Below, one piece after another: positions 1 to 11,195 of a stretch of 64,000 nt of DNA. Made by a program: the position numbers and the translations under genes. Positions within the stretch are counted from its first letter, which is position 1; every line of letters begins with the position of its first letter. The notes under the pieces were generated by a model. That model saw only the letters and a program-made list of their open reading frames with translations. It was not told where the DNA came from and did no database searches. The DNA is taken from contig JAACJM010000182.1 in assembly GCA_013368315.1 (NCBI GenBank), positions 109,045 to 173,044 on the forward strand, given 5' to 3'. The DNA is from Tetrapyrgos nigripes. Taxonomy: Eukaryota; Basidiomycota; Agaricomycetes; Agaricales; Campanellaceae.

Positions 1-105
1 TTGGTGAATGGTTTGCAGGGAGTATAGTTTGTGCAATAGGTACGTCAGTATACCATCAAATGAAAAAAGAATGATTACTCACACATGGTCCATAGCTTCC
101 ATTAG

Positions 106-729
106 TCAGTCAACCTTCCCTTCCATCAGACCTTTGTCCACACCATATTTTGACACAAGGAATCGCAAGAATCGGTATAAGCCCATCAACCCATGGTCCC
201 CACGCTTCACCAATGCATCCAACTTGCTCATTGAATTGTCTCTTGTCAAAGCAGTAAGTGGTCCATCCCAAATCTCCCAGGCATCCTCATTGGGCTCTAC
301 CATAGGCTCTCCAACATAACATCCCAGGTCAGGATCGCTGATAGGTGCAATAGGCACGTTGAGTGACAGTGCTTCGATTCAGGTATGGAAACGCTCCAAA
401 ATGCCATTCTTGGTAGTTGGTTCAACAGGGCTTTGATATGAGACCGGCAGCAGACGAGTTGAAGCTTCAGGGAGTGGATCCGAGTTTGACGTTGAGACAA
501 TGGGGAAGGGATTAGATACCAGCAGCTGTACATCCTTCTTTTTCTTTGAGAACATGTCAAACAGAGAGGCTTGCTTGCCATGCCTTTCTGCCTGCTCTCG
601 TTTTTCCTTATCTTTCTGACATGTTGGGCTCCACCAATGTCTATTGGTAAAGTTGTTGATACCAGCTGTGCCAACAGAGATTTCTTTCCTGCAATCAGGA
701 CAAATGACTTTTCCATTTTGAACGGTCAA
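106..729 (-). pseudogene. Transposon-linked zinc-finger protein fragment
   Basis: Two minus-strand reading frames probably belong to one decayed gene. The first (379-729) opens with a zinc-binding-like pattern, CPDC followed some 20 residues later by a His and a Cys (HWW...TC), then a basic stretch and SLFDMFSKKKK. The second (106-357) has a Trp/Leu-rich helical segment ending in GLMEGKVD. In basidiomycetes, a BED-like finger followed by a segment of this kind is common in transposon-associated proteins; I rely on general family resemblance here. The frames do not join: the first ends in a stop near 379, the second has no ATG near that junction, and no convincing intron links them. No transposase catalytic core is visible, and the window edge may cut the 3' end. 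Confidence 0.4.
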
Positions 730-1038
730 GTCTTTGAGCTCCTGAAATTAATGAATGACAGCATGTACATGCATTGATGGGATACGTACTGGTGGGACAG
801 TTGAATTCTTCAACTTCTTTGACATGTTGTCAACGTGGCAGACTGCCTAGTAACCCAAAAAATAACCGAGTCCTTCAAAACTATTGAAAATATACTATAT
901 ACAGCCGAAACTACTGATAGAATTTTTATATAGAAAAAAATTTCCAAGAGGCCCTCGGACCGAACCAACCAACCATCCCTATATTGCTCAGCTAAATTTT
1001 GCCACCCCCTTGACTGTAATGTGGTCTGTGATTTATTC

Positions 1039-1648
1039 TAGGGCTGGGTGCCATACCTGTACATCGACGGAGTACAGGTACCGTACATATGGGTCCGTAT
1101 CCATACTGTGTCTACTCCAAGCTGAGGTCGAGACGGTACGGTATACGGTACGGTCTTTATGACCGTGATACAGGTAGGCGACACATTAGCCTTATATGGC
1201 AAGTGTAACACTTTCACATGACTGTGACATCGTCCAAAAAGGGAATAGTGAGTCCCAGTGCAGGTGGGGACGACATTTTGGGTTGCTGTTGGGACTGACT
1301 GCATTGTTCTGCTTTACTCTAGGACAGAAGCTGGATCATTTCAAGGGAATTTGTTGCCTCTTCTGACCCCGGTGATACCTCAATAGGAATTTTCTCCATG
1401 CACATGCAGACCTGAAATATCAATGAAATATACTCAAGGTACGCAATTGTTTTCATGCCTGAAATTGACTGATGATGGATTTTTTATTCACTGACCGTAA
1501 GTACAGTATACGGTATGGTATATGACCCATACCCGTACCGTCGAGGACTTTTTCTGCAAGGCATACGGTATGGGTTGGGCATGTCCATAAAAAATACAAC
1601 CGTATTTTATACGGTCGTACCCATATACAGGTACAGTTCCCAGCCCTA
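1039..1648. mobile_element. hAT-type MITE, 610 bp, 8-bp target duplication
   Basis: The ends are inverted: TAGGGCTGGG at 1039 and CCCAGCCCTA ending at 1648. Imperfect similarity continues inward (ACCTGTAC / GTACAGGT and CCATAC/GTATGG motifs). The element is flanked on both sides by the same 8 bp, ATTTATTC (1031-1038 and 1649-1656). An 8-bp duplication with TAGGG-type ends is the hAT superfamily signature. No transposase is encoded, so the copy is non-autonomous. Its subterminal regions are rich in repeated GGTACGG/GTACCG words, as expected for hAT transposase binding sites (inference). Confidence 0.88.
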
Positions 1649-1656
1649 ATTTATTC

Positions 1657-3115
1657 CTCGTATATGGTAGAAATGTTCCTCGGATTCCGGGCATGGTTTC
1701 GCTGTGAATATAAATTCTATGTCTTTCTATGAACCATCCTGAGTCACGGTTCCTCATTGAGTTCCCTGAGCGAGTGAAGCTCGGCCTAGGGGACATGCCT
1801 CTAAATATACGTGATGACGACTGCTCTATTTTCGGGTTCAGGCTGGGTTTGAGCCACTTCGAGCCTCTAGGTGGGTAACTGAAACCTTGCTGAAACCGCG
1901 CTGTGAGGCCTGGTCAATTCTATCAAGGCTCTCCTTACGTCTCGAGTTTTGGCGTTGTGGAAGTGAGTACTTATATACCCAGGTTCACCAATGCCCAAAA
2001 TGAAGATTAACAACAAATAAAACTATAAGGGGAGAAAGATTTTTAAGGAATGAGTGAATGAATGGTTGGACAAAGATATTGCAAGATAGGAGGTGGGATT
2101 GAGGGAGAGATCAGTGAGTAGGAAGCAACAGAAGATAAATATAGTACATTTGCAGAGAGAGAGAGGAGATGTCAGAAAGATAAGTACTACTGAAAGAGAC
2201 CATGCTCACAAGCAAGTAGGCTTTCTGCCACCCATACTTATCTTTCATCCACAGGCCAGTACAACACCAGACAAAGGTATGACACACAGGAGGGGACCGT
2301 CAGGCCCTCAACACTTGCTCAAGGTGTTGGTGCTAAGGGAGAAGACAGACCATTGGATGAAGGAGTCAGTGACAGGTGGAGGACTAGCCTAATGGGGAAG
2401 AAAAGAAAAGATGTCATGTGGATAGATATCCAAAACGGATTGTGGGAGAATTTGACGTTGAGAAGGAAGGAAGGAGAGAAACATAGAGTAACGTAGAAAT
2501 CAATCAAATATTTGGAAACAATGGGCAGGACATGTAGCCCTACTACAGCATACTTTTCAAACAATATACATCAATATACATTCTGACAACACAACCTGAA
2601 TGTGCAGTGTAAATTTCAAGTTGGAAACAAGACAGTATCCAGCAGAAAGAAAGGCAAGAGTGGTGGAAGTGCTTGTATGTTTGAGCTTTGCTCTGGAGAA
2701 CAAATCACTCGCATTGAATGGCATGCCAATACTGAGATCTGCAAATTGCAGTTCTTCACTAATCAAGGCAGTAAGTAACCCTTTCTACTTTGTATGTATG
2801 TGTTTACAGAAGTTTGAAATCATGTATGGGTAGGATCCAGCAATGTCTACAGAAGCAACACTGGTGACCCATTCATTTAACTTCCACCCTCCTACAACCC
2901 CAACAACCCCAGAGCTGAAGCTACTGGACTTTTCTGCTTCGAAGGTGCATCCAGAACGTTGGTCAACTGTCTCACTCCAGTCTGGGCCCTCCCTTGACTT
3001 ACAAACTCATCATAGAGAATTTTGACAAAGGCCAACTCCAACAAGACAGTAAAGTCAAAGCTGCTTAGGATGTGGAACAAGTGAAGGACAATTCTTCCAC
3101 CCACAACTTGCTCAA
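1657..3115. other. Stretch without a convincing gene
   Basis: Only short open frames are present (for example 2093-2392 and 2600-2833 plus), with no recognisable domain and no clear splice structure. The frame at 2600-2833 could be an upstream exon of the hypothetical frame at 3116, but I could not join them. Confidence 0.5.
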
Positions 3116-3553
3116 TTGACATTTTCCTGGTTGATGTCTGCAGAGAAAATGTCTACAATTACATTTTCGCAGTTGACTAGGTCTTTGATATTAATTGGGA
3201 AGGAAGTTTTGGTGGAGGTGACTGCAAAGGGAGAAGTGGGGATTCCCTTTGTTGGGGAACAGGATGTGGAGAAGATCACAGTTGAGGTTAGTGGAGAGAA
3301 GGAGTGGGGGGATGAGGTCTCTAGGATTTACACAGAGACACATTCTGATGAAGTCATCATTTGTCCGAAGTCTGAGAGTCAGGACAAGGCAATTAGATAT
3401 AGGACAGAATGTGTGAATTTGCAGTGGATGGGCAAGATGGTGATTATTTACTCTGATGGGAGTACCAGGACCATCCAGCCTGTCAGTGGAACACTTACCA
3501 GTTCCAGCTTGACGAAGATTCATGCCACTTATATGTCAGTGCCATTGAAGTGA
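3116..3553 (+). CDS. Hypothetical protein, fragment
   Basis: An open frame of 145 codons with a mixed, protein-like composition: alternating hydrophobic beta-like segments, many Val/Glu/Thr residues and no low complexity. The listed start is not necessarily real. The first ATG-rich stretch (MSAEKMSTI) lies shortly after 3134, and the frame is also open upstream. I recognise no domain. It lies among old transposon remnants and may itself be a piece of one. Only the length and composition support it as coding. Confidence 0.25.
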   Translation: MTFSWLMSAEKMSTITFSQLTRSLILIGKEVLVEVTAKGEVGIPFVGEQDVEKITVEVSGEKEWGDEVSRIYTETHSDEVIICPKSESQDKAIRYRTECVNLQWMGKMVIIYSDGSTRTIQPVSGTLTSSSLTKIHATYMSVPLK

Positions 3554-4642
3554 GGTGGCAGTACTAGAAACAATTAATACCAATCAAATTCAGGGATTTC
3601 TTCAATGGACTTGAGTTCTTGGATTCTAGGATATAATATATCAAACCCCATACATACTTGATTAAATATAGTATTCACTTGAGGCAGTTGCTCCTAACAC
3701 TGCTCAGCAGAAGAGGCTTTGAAGCAGATTACTGAAAGGATTCCAGATACTTCTCAAGTACTCATGTGCCTATAACTTTGCTGACAAGCCCAATTACTCT
3801 AATCTTCAGAAACTCTTTCAGGACCTCTTCATCAGGGAGACTGAGGGAGGGCTACAAGTATGATGATGTTTTTGACTGGTATGTAGTGTTGCACATGACT
3901 CCACTCGACTCTGGCTAAGTCAGTAAGTTGAGCTGATTTGTAGTCAAATCAATTCTGTTGAAATGGTGCATCATTGTATGCAGCCATCAACCATCAAAAC
4001 ATGACTGCGGCACATCAACATCTATCATTATCTGATAGATTAATCATATGTAGTTATTAGTAGTCATATGTATAGCTTTATAGTGTGGTAATCTGTAGCC
4101 ACATTCATAGATACAGCCACACCTTATAGGTATATAAGGACTACTAGAAAGTCCCCCAAATAACAAGTTTCATACTCACTCTTATTGCTCTACAAGCCTC
4201 TAACCAGCTCTAACAAGCAACTACTCATCCCCAGGTAAGTATGGGGTTGCCACTCCACTTTTAGTGTACATATTGTACCATGCCTGCTCATCAGGTTATG
4301 AGCCCTGGAGGCCCTTGATCAGCGCCCTTGTTGGCAGCAGGTCATAGACTCCTACTACCTGGATGTCACCTATAAATGGCAGACACTGTTGCCTTCAACA
4401 GCTGACATAGTGCCAACAGTGTGAGACTCTGTCTCTGCAGCAGTTGTTAAAAAGCACTCAGGGGTATTGTCACTGTCTGGTGCACTCGTTGCAGCCTCTT
4501 TACTTTGTTTGGCCCATCTTTGTAGCTGCCACTTTTTTGCATTGGGATGAATGCTGACAGTTGACTTTATCCCCAGATATTTTTGTAAAATGTCTTCCAA
4601 CACCTTGATGACAGTCCCAACTACAACATCTGGGCTGACATC
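3554..4642 (+). other. Putative LTR and leader of a copia-type element
   Basis: There is no gene. TATATAAGGA at 4131 could be a core promoter. The segment GGTTATGAGCCC (4294-4305) matches the complement of the anticodon arm of fungal initiator-methionine tRNA, as in half-tRNA primed copia elements. A copia-type gag frame follows at 4643. I read this as the promoter, LTR end and primer-binding site of a copia element. The LTR boundaries and a 3' partner could not be found. Confidence 0.45.
4294..4308 (+). promoter_or_regulatory. Primer-binding-site-like sequence (half-tRNA iMet type)
   Basis: GGTTATGAGCCCTGG is complementary to the anticodon stem-loop of initiator tRNA-Met (it contains the complement of anticodon CAU). 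Drosophila copia is primed by a half-tRNA of this kind. The PBS of the neighbouring copia element at 10907-10921 starts with the same seven bases. Confidence 0.5.
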
Positions 4643-5757
4643 ATGGAGTCCTGGCTCCAAGCCACTGGTCTCTGGCACATCATCCTTGACCTGCGTCCCA
4701 CAGATGCTTCTGTGAGTACTAGCACTACTCCTCTTACTGCTGAGCAGGCATCAGCTCAAGCTACAGCTATCTCTGCTGCTCAGGAGGAACAGAAGGTCTG
4801 GGATACAGACAATAACAAGGTGATCAGTTCTATCAAGCTTCATATGTCCACTGCCATCCATCAGAAGACTACTACTGGTGGCTTGACCACTGCTAAAGCC
4901 ATTTGGAAAGCCCTCAAGGACACTTACAGGAATCCTGGTGCTTCTGCCTTTTATCTGGACTATAAATGTGCTATGGCTGTCACAATCCCTAACAACCAAC
5001 ACCCCAGAACTGCCATCGAGCAGATCTGCATGTATCTCTCCCAGGTCAACACTGCTGGTGCTACCACCAATAGCAATGGTAGAATTTTCTCTACCACTCA
5101 GCTCCCCAAGTACATGAAGGTTATGTTCATTGTAACCAAGTGTCCTACTCCTCGCTACAAATTTGTTGTCCAAAGGATCACCCAGAACACTATTGAGAGC
5201 CTCAATAATATTGACCTTGATGATCTCCAGAATGAGATCATTAATGTCTGGGAGTTAAACCAGGGACAGCCACAAGCCAATCGACTTTCTGCTGTCAAAC
5301 ACAAGCACAGAAATGCCAATTTTCAGCATCTGGCTAATACTAACCATCAACAACAGCAGCAGCAGTGCTAGAGGTCATGGAGGTCGCTACCAGTATGGAA
5401 AATGCACTGGCAAGCAGGTTCAACAGAAGGCACAGGGTATTTCCCCTGTTATCCACAAGGCTACTATTGTGGATCAGCCATCAGTCAAGGACATACATCT
5501 TCTACCCTTTTTGATGCCTTCTTTACTTCTACTAAGAAGGCCATTAACCTTGCTCGTAATATCAGTGCTAAGCCAACCAGTAAGACTGTCACTGCTCTTG
5601 AAGACATTGTTATGGCTGACTCTCATCCTCCCACTTCCAAATCCAACACTCAATCCCTCATGGAACAAATCTATTGGTCCAACCTTAACAACACTAATTA
5701 TGGTTGGGGTACTAACTCTGAAAACCAAAACTGGAACAATCTGAATAAATGACTACC
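4643..5757 (+). pseudogene. Copia-type Gag, broken
   Basis: The frame starting near 4643 (first in-frame codons of the form MESWLQATG) encodes 242 residues typical of copia-type Gag capsid regions. A WKALKDTYRNPGAS-like segment stands in place of the usual LW..L...Y, followed by the helical I..Y...L...G pattern and a Gln run near the end. A TAG at 5369-5371 stops it. The same frame is open again from 5372 to a stop at 5750-5752 and still looks coding, so one in-frame stop or a pair of frameshifts breaks a longer Gag. No protease, integrase or RT follows. Downstream the sequence runs into the LTR at 5838. It is either a gag-only non-autonomous element or a truncated one. Confidence 0.6.
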
Positions 5758-5837
5758 CTAGGCAGTGTATTTGGCAAGTATCAGGACGACGATACACACA
5801 ACCAGGGGCACTTTGGCCCCTGCATCACTCTGGAACA

Positions 5838-6111
5838 TGTTGAAATCCGAACTAGATAATGAACAAGATAATATGAATCTAGGTATGTAAGTAAATGTGA
5901 AAGATGAAAGAAAATAAGAACTGTAGCTCACCTCTGTCTCGTAGTAGCAAAGACAGAGGTTCTCTAAGGTAAGCTAAGGTATATATAATGGAACACATGT
6001 GGACCATGGATGAGAAGAGAGAACAAAGAAATAAGTAGCCGTAAGTAACTGTACCATGATGCATTGATGCGTCTGCCCCTATTCACAGTGTACTTCTCCC
6101 ATATTCTGACA
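5838..6111 (-). repeat. Copia LTR (3' end of the minus-strand element)
   Basis: Nearly the same 274 bp as at 10922-11195, with TG...CA ends. It contains TATATATAATGG around 5980-5992, a plausible core promoter shared by both copies. Confidence 0.9.
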
Positions 6112-6449
6112 CTCCTCCTCACTGTGAATAGAAAAGCTCCTCCTTGCATGGAATCATCTCCTCCTCAAGTAAGACCTAATAAACCACAAAGGCATATGAA
6201 TTCGACTTTTGAATGGGTTGCTTTTGTAAAGATATCAGCGATATTGTCAGCAGAAGGAATATACTTTAGACTCAATTCTTTTGATTGGATGCGTTCGCGA
6301 AGGAAATGATAGTTGGTGTCGACGTGTTTGATGTGATAATGAAGGGAAGGGTCTTCGGATAGATTGATGGCTGAGGTGTTGTTGCAAGATATAATTGTAG
6401 GAATTTTTTGATCAAAATTTATACCTTTTAATACTGCTCAAAGCCATAT

Positions 6450-9400
6450 TGCCTCCTTCGCTGCTTCAAATCCAGCCATATATTATGCTTCACAAGATGA
6501 TGCAGCAACTGTCTTCTGTTTCCATGCAGCCCAAGATACGACACCTGATCCTAAAGTGAAGCAATATCTCCCTATACTGCGTCTCGTATCCAAACAATTT
6601 GCCCAATTCGAATCCGTATATCCTCGTAATGGCATAAATTCCTTCATACCACCAAGTACTAGTCAGAGTTCTCTTGTACCTTTTAAGTACCGGACAAGGC
6701 GAATAGCAGTGTTCCAATGAACATATGAGTAGTTGGTAAGATACTGCAATAGTTGTTGAACTGTGTTCCAACTGCCAGATAGATTAAACATCTGACTAGT
6801 GAGGCATAGGGTAATCGCTCAAGATCGGATCGTTGGGCCAGAGTAAGTTTATCTACATCAGGTTTTCGCATTTTGAGGCCTGGGTCCATAGGAGTAATAG
6901 GAATGGAGATATTCGTAGTGTACTGGCCAAATTGTTGGACAATACAATCAATCAGAGCAGTTTGGGATAGGGAGAATGTGTTCTTGGTACGGTCTTGAGA
7001 AACAGCAATGCCAATGCAATACTTTGGTTCGCTGAGCTCAGAGATAACCCATTTTGTCTTGATTTGAGTCTTGAAATGCTCGGCTTCGGCTTTCGAGTCC
7101 GAAATAATCAGCAGTAATAATTACTCCATTCGACGTCTTCTGACAGTAGATGCAAGGCTCACATCTGAGTGCTGTAAATCCCCACTCAAGCATCGCTGCA
7201 TGAAGGGTCTTATTCCATATCACCCACTCTGTTTCATACCATATAAACTCTTTTTCAATCTCCATACGTGATTCTCCTGTCTGGGTTCCTGGAACCCCAG
7301 TGGTATCTCCATATACTGTACCTCATTCTCTGGTAGCATGCCATGCAAGAAAGCTATCTTCACATCAATTTGTTCTGCATCCCATCCTAACATTCCAGCA
7401 ATATGTAATAGAACTCGCCAGGATTCCATGTGTGCAGTCAGTGAGGAGGTTTTTGTGAAGTCTCTTCCAAAAATCTGTTTGTAACCCTTGAATACCAAGT
7501 GTACTTTCCATCATACAGGTTTCCCCATCTCATCCCGTTTGATAGTAAATACCATACGACCTTTGTAGACTTTGGTACCAGCAGGAACATCAGTCCGTGG
7601 TATCATATCATAGACCTCATGGTGTTTCAATGAATCAGACTCCTCCTGTCAAGGCATGTTCCCATTTGATAGAATCCCCAGATGCTTGTGCTTCTTTCCA
7701 TGTACGTGGTTCATCCTCCATCTGTAGATTTTGTACCTCAATACAGATTGCCTCATATATATCATGTACAGGGTGAGTTTCGTCTGGTTTGATTTCCTGT
7801 TTTACTGCTTCCATGATCAGTGCTTGTATCTCATTTAGTGCTGGCATGTCCATCCTTTCTTGATCAACTGGGGGAATTTCATTCTGCATTGCAGCAATTG
7901 TCCTTTTTCTTTCTTCTTTAGCCGCCTCAGTATGTTGAGTACTTTCTTGAACGGAATCCACAGTCTTTTCAGTCAGCCATGTGGATCATCAGGGTTCAGG
8001 TGGTTGTTGATTGGTAGGATAGGTAGGCAGATCAATGATCGGAAGTTGGTCAGGAAGTTGATCAGGGATGGTATAGGGACAATATCACCATCTTCAATGA
8101 TAGGGGTAGAAGCAGTAGGGATAGTATTGTGAGGTTCTGAAATGATAGGGGTAACAGATGGTGAGCCAGAAGACTGCACTTGGTGACTCTCGATGAATTG
8201 AACATGGTACAATGAGAATATCTTGCCACTTTTTCGATGATAACAGTGATATGCCTTTGAGTTACATTCGTATCCAATAAGTACCCACTCGATAGATCTC
8301 GGGAAGATTTTGGGGTTATGTGTCTGGATCAATACATATGCTTGACATCTGATTTTGCGTAAGTGAGATAGATTGGGTTTTTGTCTGTACCACAGCTCAA
8401 ATGGTGTCTTCCAGTCAAGTGATTTTGTTGTTGTGAGGGAATGGAGGTATGAGGCAGTAAGGAAGACTTCATCCCAAAGATAGTCAGGAAGTTCAGCAGC
8501 AATCATCATTGTACGCGTTTTGTTCATCAGAGTTCTGTGGAGCCGTTTGACACATCCATTCATTGCAGAGGTGTGTGGTGCTGTGAAACACAAAGTGATC
8601 CCCTTTGATTCACACCACTTGACCATTTCTTCTGACTTCAACTCGCCATTGTCTATTTGGATGGTGCCCACTCTCAGATCTGTCTCTCGTTCTCTTGCTT
8701 CAACCCAGGCTTTCAAAGGTTCAAAAGCTTTATCTTTTCCAGTTAAAGGAATAGACCATGGGTGACTGGAGAAATCATCTATGATGTCCATAATATAATA
8801 ATTCCCTGTGTGAGAACGTACAGCCTGAGGTCCAGTCAGGTCTACAAACACTTTCTCTAGTCTATGGGTAGCCTTATGATCCTCCTCATGCTTCTTTGGT
8901 AATGAACTCGAGACCTGTTTGCCAAGAGTACATGGACGACATTTAGAATGCGTGTTCAATTTGGATAGATCAATCAGCATACCTTCAACTGAGTTGTTCT
9001 TGGCCATATCAATGATGATCTGGTAATAGGGATGACCAAGATGCCCATGCCATGTGTCTGGGGGTGGGTCTCGGGAAAGATATGCGTGTTCTGCTTTGGC
9101 ATTAAGGACAAGGTCATAGAGACAGTTCGAGCAGAGAGTTCCATGAGTGAGTACAGTGTTGTTATTCTTCAGAGTGAGCCAAGCACCCTTATCATTGAAG
9201 TGTGTTGTGATTTTGGAATGAATAGATAGGGCACCAATGGTGATAAGCCTGACAGTGGCTTCAGGGACATAGAGACAATTGTGTAGTGTTATGTACACAG
9301 ATTTCCCAGCTTGTAGCTTTATCTCTCCAATACCATATGTCGCAATCGAGGATCCACCAACACCTTTTATAGTATGAGGAGGGATAGGACGAAGATTGAG

Positions 9401-9661
9401 GAAATCGGCATGGTCTGGGGAGATATGTGTAGTGGCGCCACTATCCAAGATGTATGGGAAATCGGCAAGGGAGATTTTGGTGCGAGTTTTCTGGTTCAAA
9501 GGTTCACATGATATACCTGCAAGATCTACTTCTCTCCTCTTGCTCCAATCTACCAATGCTTTGACATCTTCTAGTGCTAACCATCCTTCATACTCAACAC
9601 GTTCCGGCTCCGTAGTCATGGGAATGTCCATAGATTCAATAGAGTCACAGGCAAGACCCAC
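6450..9661 (-). pseudogene. Copia Pol polyprotein, inactivated
   Basis: The longest piece (7973-9661) carries protease DSGATTH near its start, a GAG-pre-integrase H..H/C..C zinc region (WHGHLGHP ... CRPC) and an integrase core. The first two integrase Asp residues are present (FVDLTGP, QIDNGE), but the expected catalytic Glu in the usual NG.AER segment is Lys (NGCVKRLHRTL). RT pieces lie at 7220-7498 (QIDVKIAFLHG, SLYGMKQSG) and 7038-7265. There the YVDD-type catalytic motif has become ITADYFG, so both Asp residues are not in place. The RNase H part (about 6450-6900) is shredded. Frames change several times. By family knowledge such a Pol would be one long ORF. Confidence 0.85.
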
Positions 9662-10797
9662 AAACTCAGGGGTAGGACTGGAGTTAGCTGTACGAAGGAC
9701 AGTGTTGGTATTGAGGTTGATGATATATGCCTGTCTGTTGCTCTCGACGACATGGTAATTATTCTTCTTTGTCTCCCTGATTTGTTGCCACCCTTCTTCT
9801 CACAATCCTTCAAACGAGCTGCCTTCGACTCCTCTAACGTCTTTCCCGCCATTCCTCCTCCTGGGGAAATACACCATTTCTCCAAATGACCAAGTTGTCG
9901 TGGACACTGAGGGTTGGTGCATTTAGTAACAGTACGGGCACGAGAGTTGGACTTTTGGGAAGCTTGGGAGGACAACGCAATGTCAGTGGTCTTGGCATCA
10001 GAATCAACAAGACCCTGGGCCATGTCTAATGCCCATTTGATGTCCGATGAGTTGTACTTCTTGGCAGCAGGGTTCTTCATGAGATCAGGGATCGTTCCAT
10101 CAGATTGAGCAAAGGACTGTGCGACGTTCTCACGAGTGTTGCGAAGTTCGGGAAGATTAGACATAGAGTTTATCATCACAATACAAAGGAATAACTCCAG
10201 AGTCAATGAATCCATGTCCCATATTCACTTATTGAGAGTTGTAAGTCTAGAAGATGTGGTAGAGTATTTCTGCGTTGAGGAATAGCGAATGCTGAGAGCT
10301 TCCTGGATGAGTTGAACCTGTTTGACAGGTCCCTCCTGAGCATGATGTTACAACAGGAGTTTCCAAGCCTCTGCAGCAGTAGTCGCATCTTCAATCACTT
10401 CCTGCTCCACCTCATCAATCACCAATCCCTTAAAGCCTAAAATGCCCCTGTTATTCACAATCCAATTATTGTAGGTGTGGGGTTCAGTATCTCTATCAGG
10501 CCAGACAATCATGCCATCAAGATAGCTGTTAGCGCCCTGGTTCATGCGTAGGGTCTGAACAAACTGTCGTTTCCATGAGGAAAAATGGTTCTGGTCTTTG
10601 GATAGGGAGTCGTGTTTGAAAAGAGCTGTATTGAGAGTGATGGTGGAGATGGAAGGGCAGGTAGTGTCAGATGAAGATGGGGACAAAGAGATGGATGATG
10701 GGACAGATGATGGAATAGACGACAATGTAGTCGGTGGGAGGTCCGGCAGGATAGACAAGTCAGGAATCTCGGAGGAATAGACCTTGGAACCTGGCAT
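9616..10797 (-). pseudogene. Copia Gag, frameshifted
   Basis: An ATG at 10797 opens a Ser/Pro-rich N-terminus followed by a capsid-like region (FSSWKRQFVQTL, later AEAWKLLL) ending at 10348. The reading continues in another frame at 10203-10394 and again at 9616-10215. The last piece carries a CCHC zinc knuckle-like segment, CTNPQCPRQLGHLEKWC. At least two frameshifts interrupt it. It runs into the protease frame of Pol, as usual for single-polyprotein copia elements. Confidence 0.7.
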
Positions 10798-10906
10798 ATG
10801 TGAAAATACACGGGACAAAGACAATGGACAAAGACGAGATGAAAGAGACTATGGTGGCACTTGATCAGCAGTTTGAATTCCAATGTCGTCGTTGATTCAC
10901 GTGATG

Positions 10907-10921
10907 TTACAGCCCATAACC
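10907..10921 (-). promoter_or_regulatory. Primer-binding site, half-tRNA iMet type
   Basis: Directly inside the 5' LTR, the minus strand reads GGTTATGGGCTGTAA. The first ten bases match the complement of the initiator tRNA-Met anticodon loop, the primer used by Drosophila copia. Confidence 0.65.
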
Positions 10922-11195
10922 TGTTGAAATCCGAACTAGATAATGAACAAGATAATATGAATCTAGGTATGTAAGTAAATGTGAAAGATGAAAGAAAATA
11001 AGAACTGTAGCTCACCTCTGTCTCGTAGTAGTGAAGACAGAGGTTCTCTAAGGTAAGCTAAGGTATATATAATGGAACACACGTGGACCATGGACGAGAA
11101 GAGAGAACAAAGAAATAAGTAGCCCTAAGTAACTGTACCATGACACATTGATGTGTCTGCCCCTATTCATGGTGTACTTCTGCCATATTCTGACA
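10922..11195 (-). repeat. Copia LTR (5' end of the minus-strand element)
   Basis: Direct partner of 5838-6111, equal length, about a dozen substitutions. On the minus strand it precedes the PBS and Gag, so it is the 5' LTR. Confidence 0.9.

Larger units (their letters stand above)
5838..11195 (-). mobile_element. Ty1/copia-type LTR retrotransposon, decayed
   Basis: Two direct 274-bp repeats (5838-6111 and 10922-11195) bound a 5.36-kb element read on the minus strand. They begin TGTTG and end TGACA on the plus strand. Flanking pentamers GAACA and AAACA agree at 4 of 5 positions, a likely worn target duplication. Inside, in minus-strand order, are Gag with a zinc knuckle, a DSGA protease, GAG-pre-integrase, integrase, RT and remnants of RNase H. 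That order (integrase before RT) defines copia. About a dozen LTR differences are visible over 274 bp, so the copy is moderately old. Several frameshifts and lost catalytic residues show it is dead. Confidence 0.9.

Noticed and set aside
3957..4260. Exact LTR borders for the broken copia-type gag element
   Set aside because: TGTTGAAATGG at about 3957 resembles an LTR start, but no second copy was found to confirm the ends.
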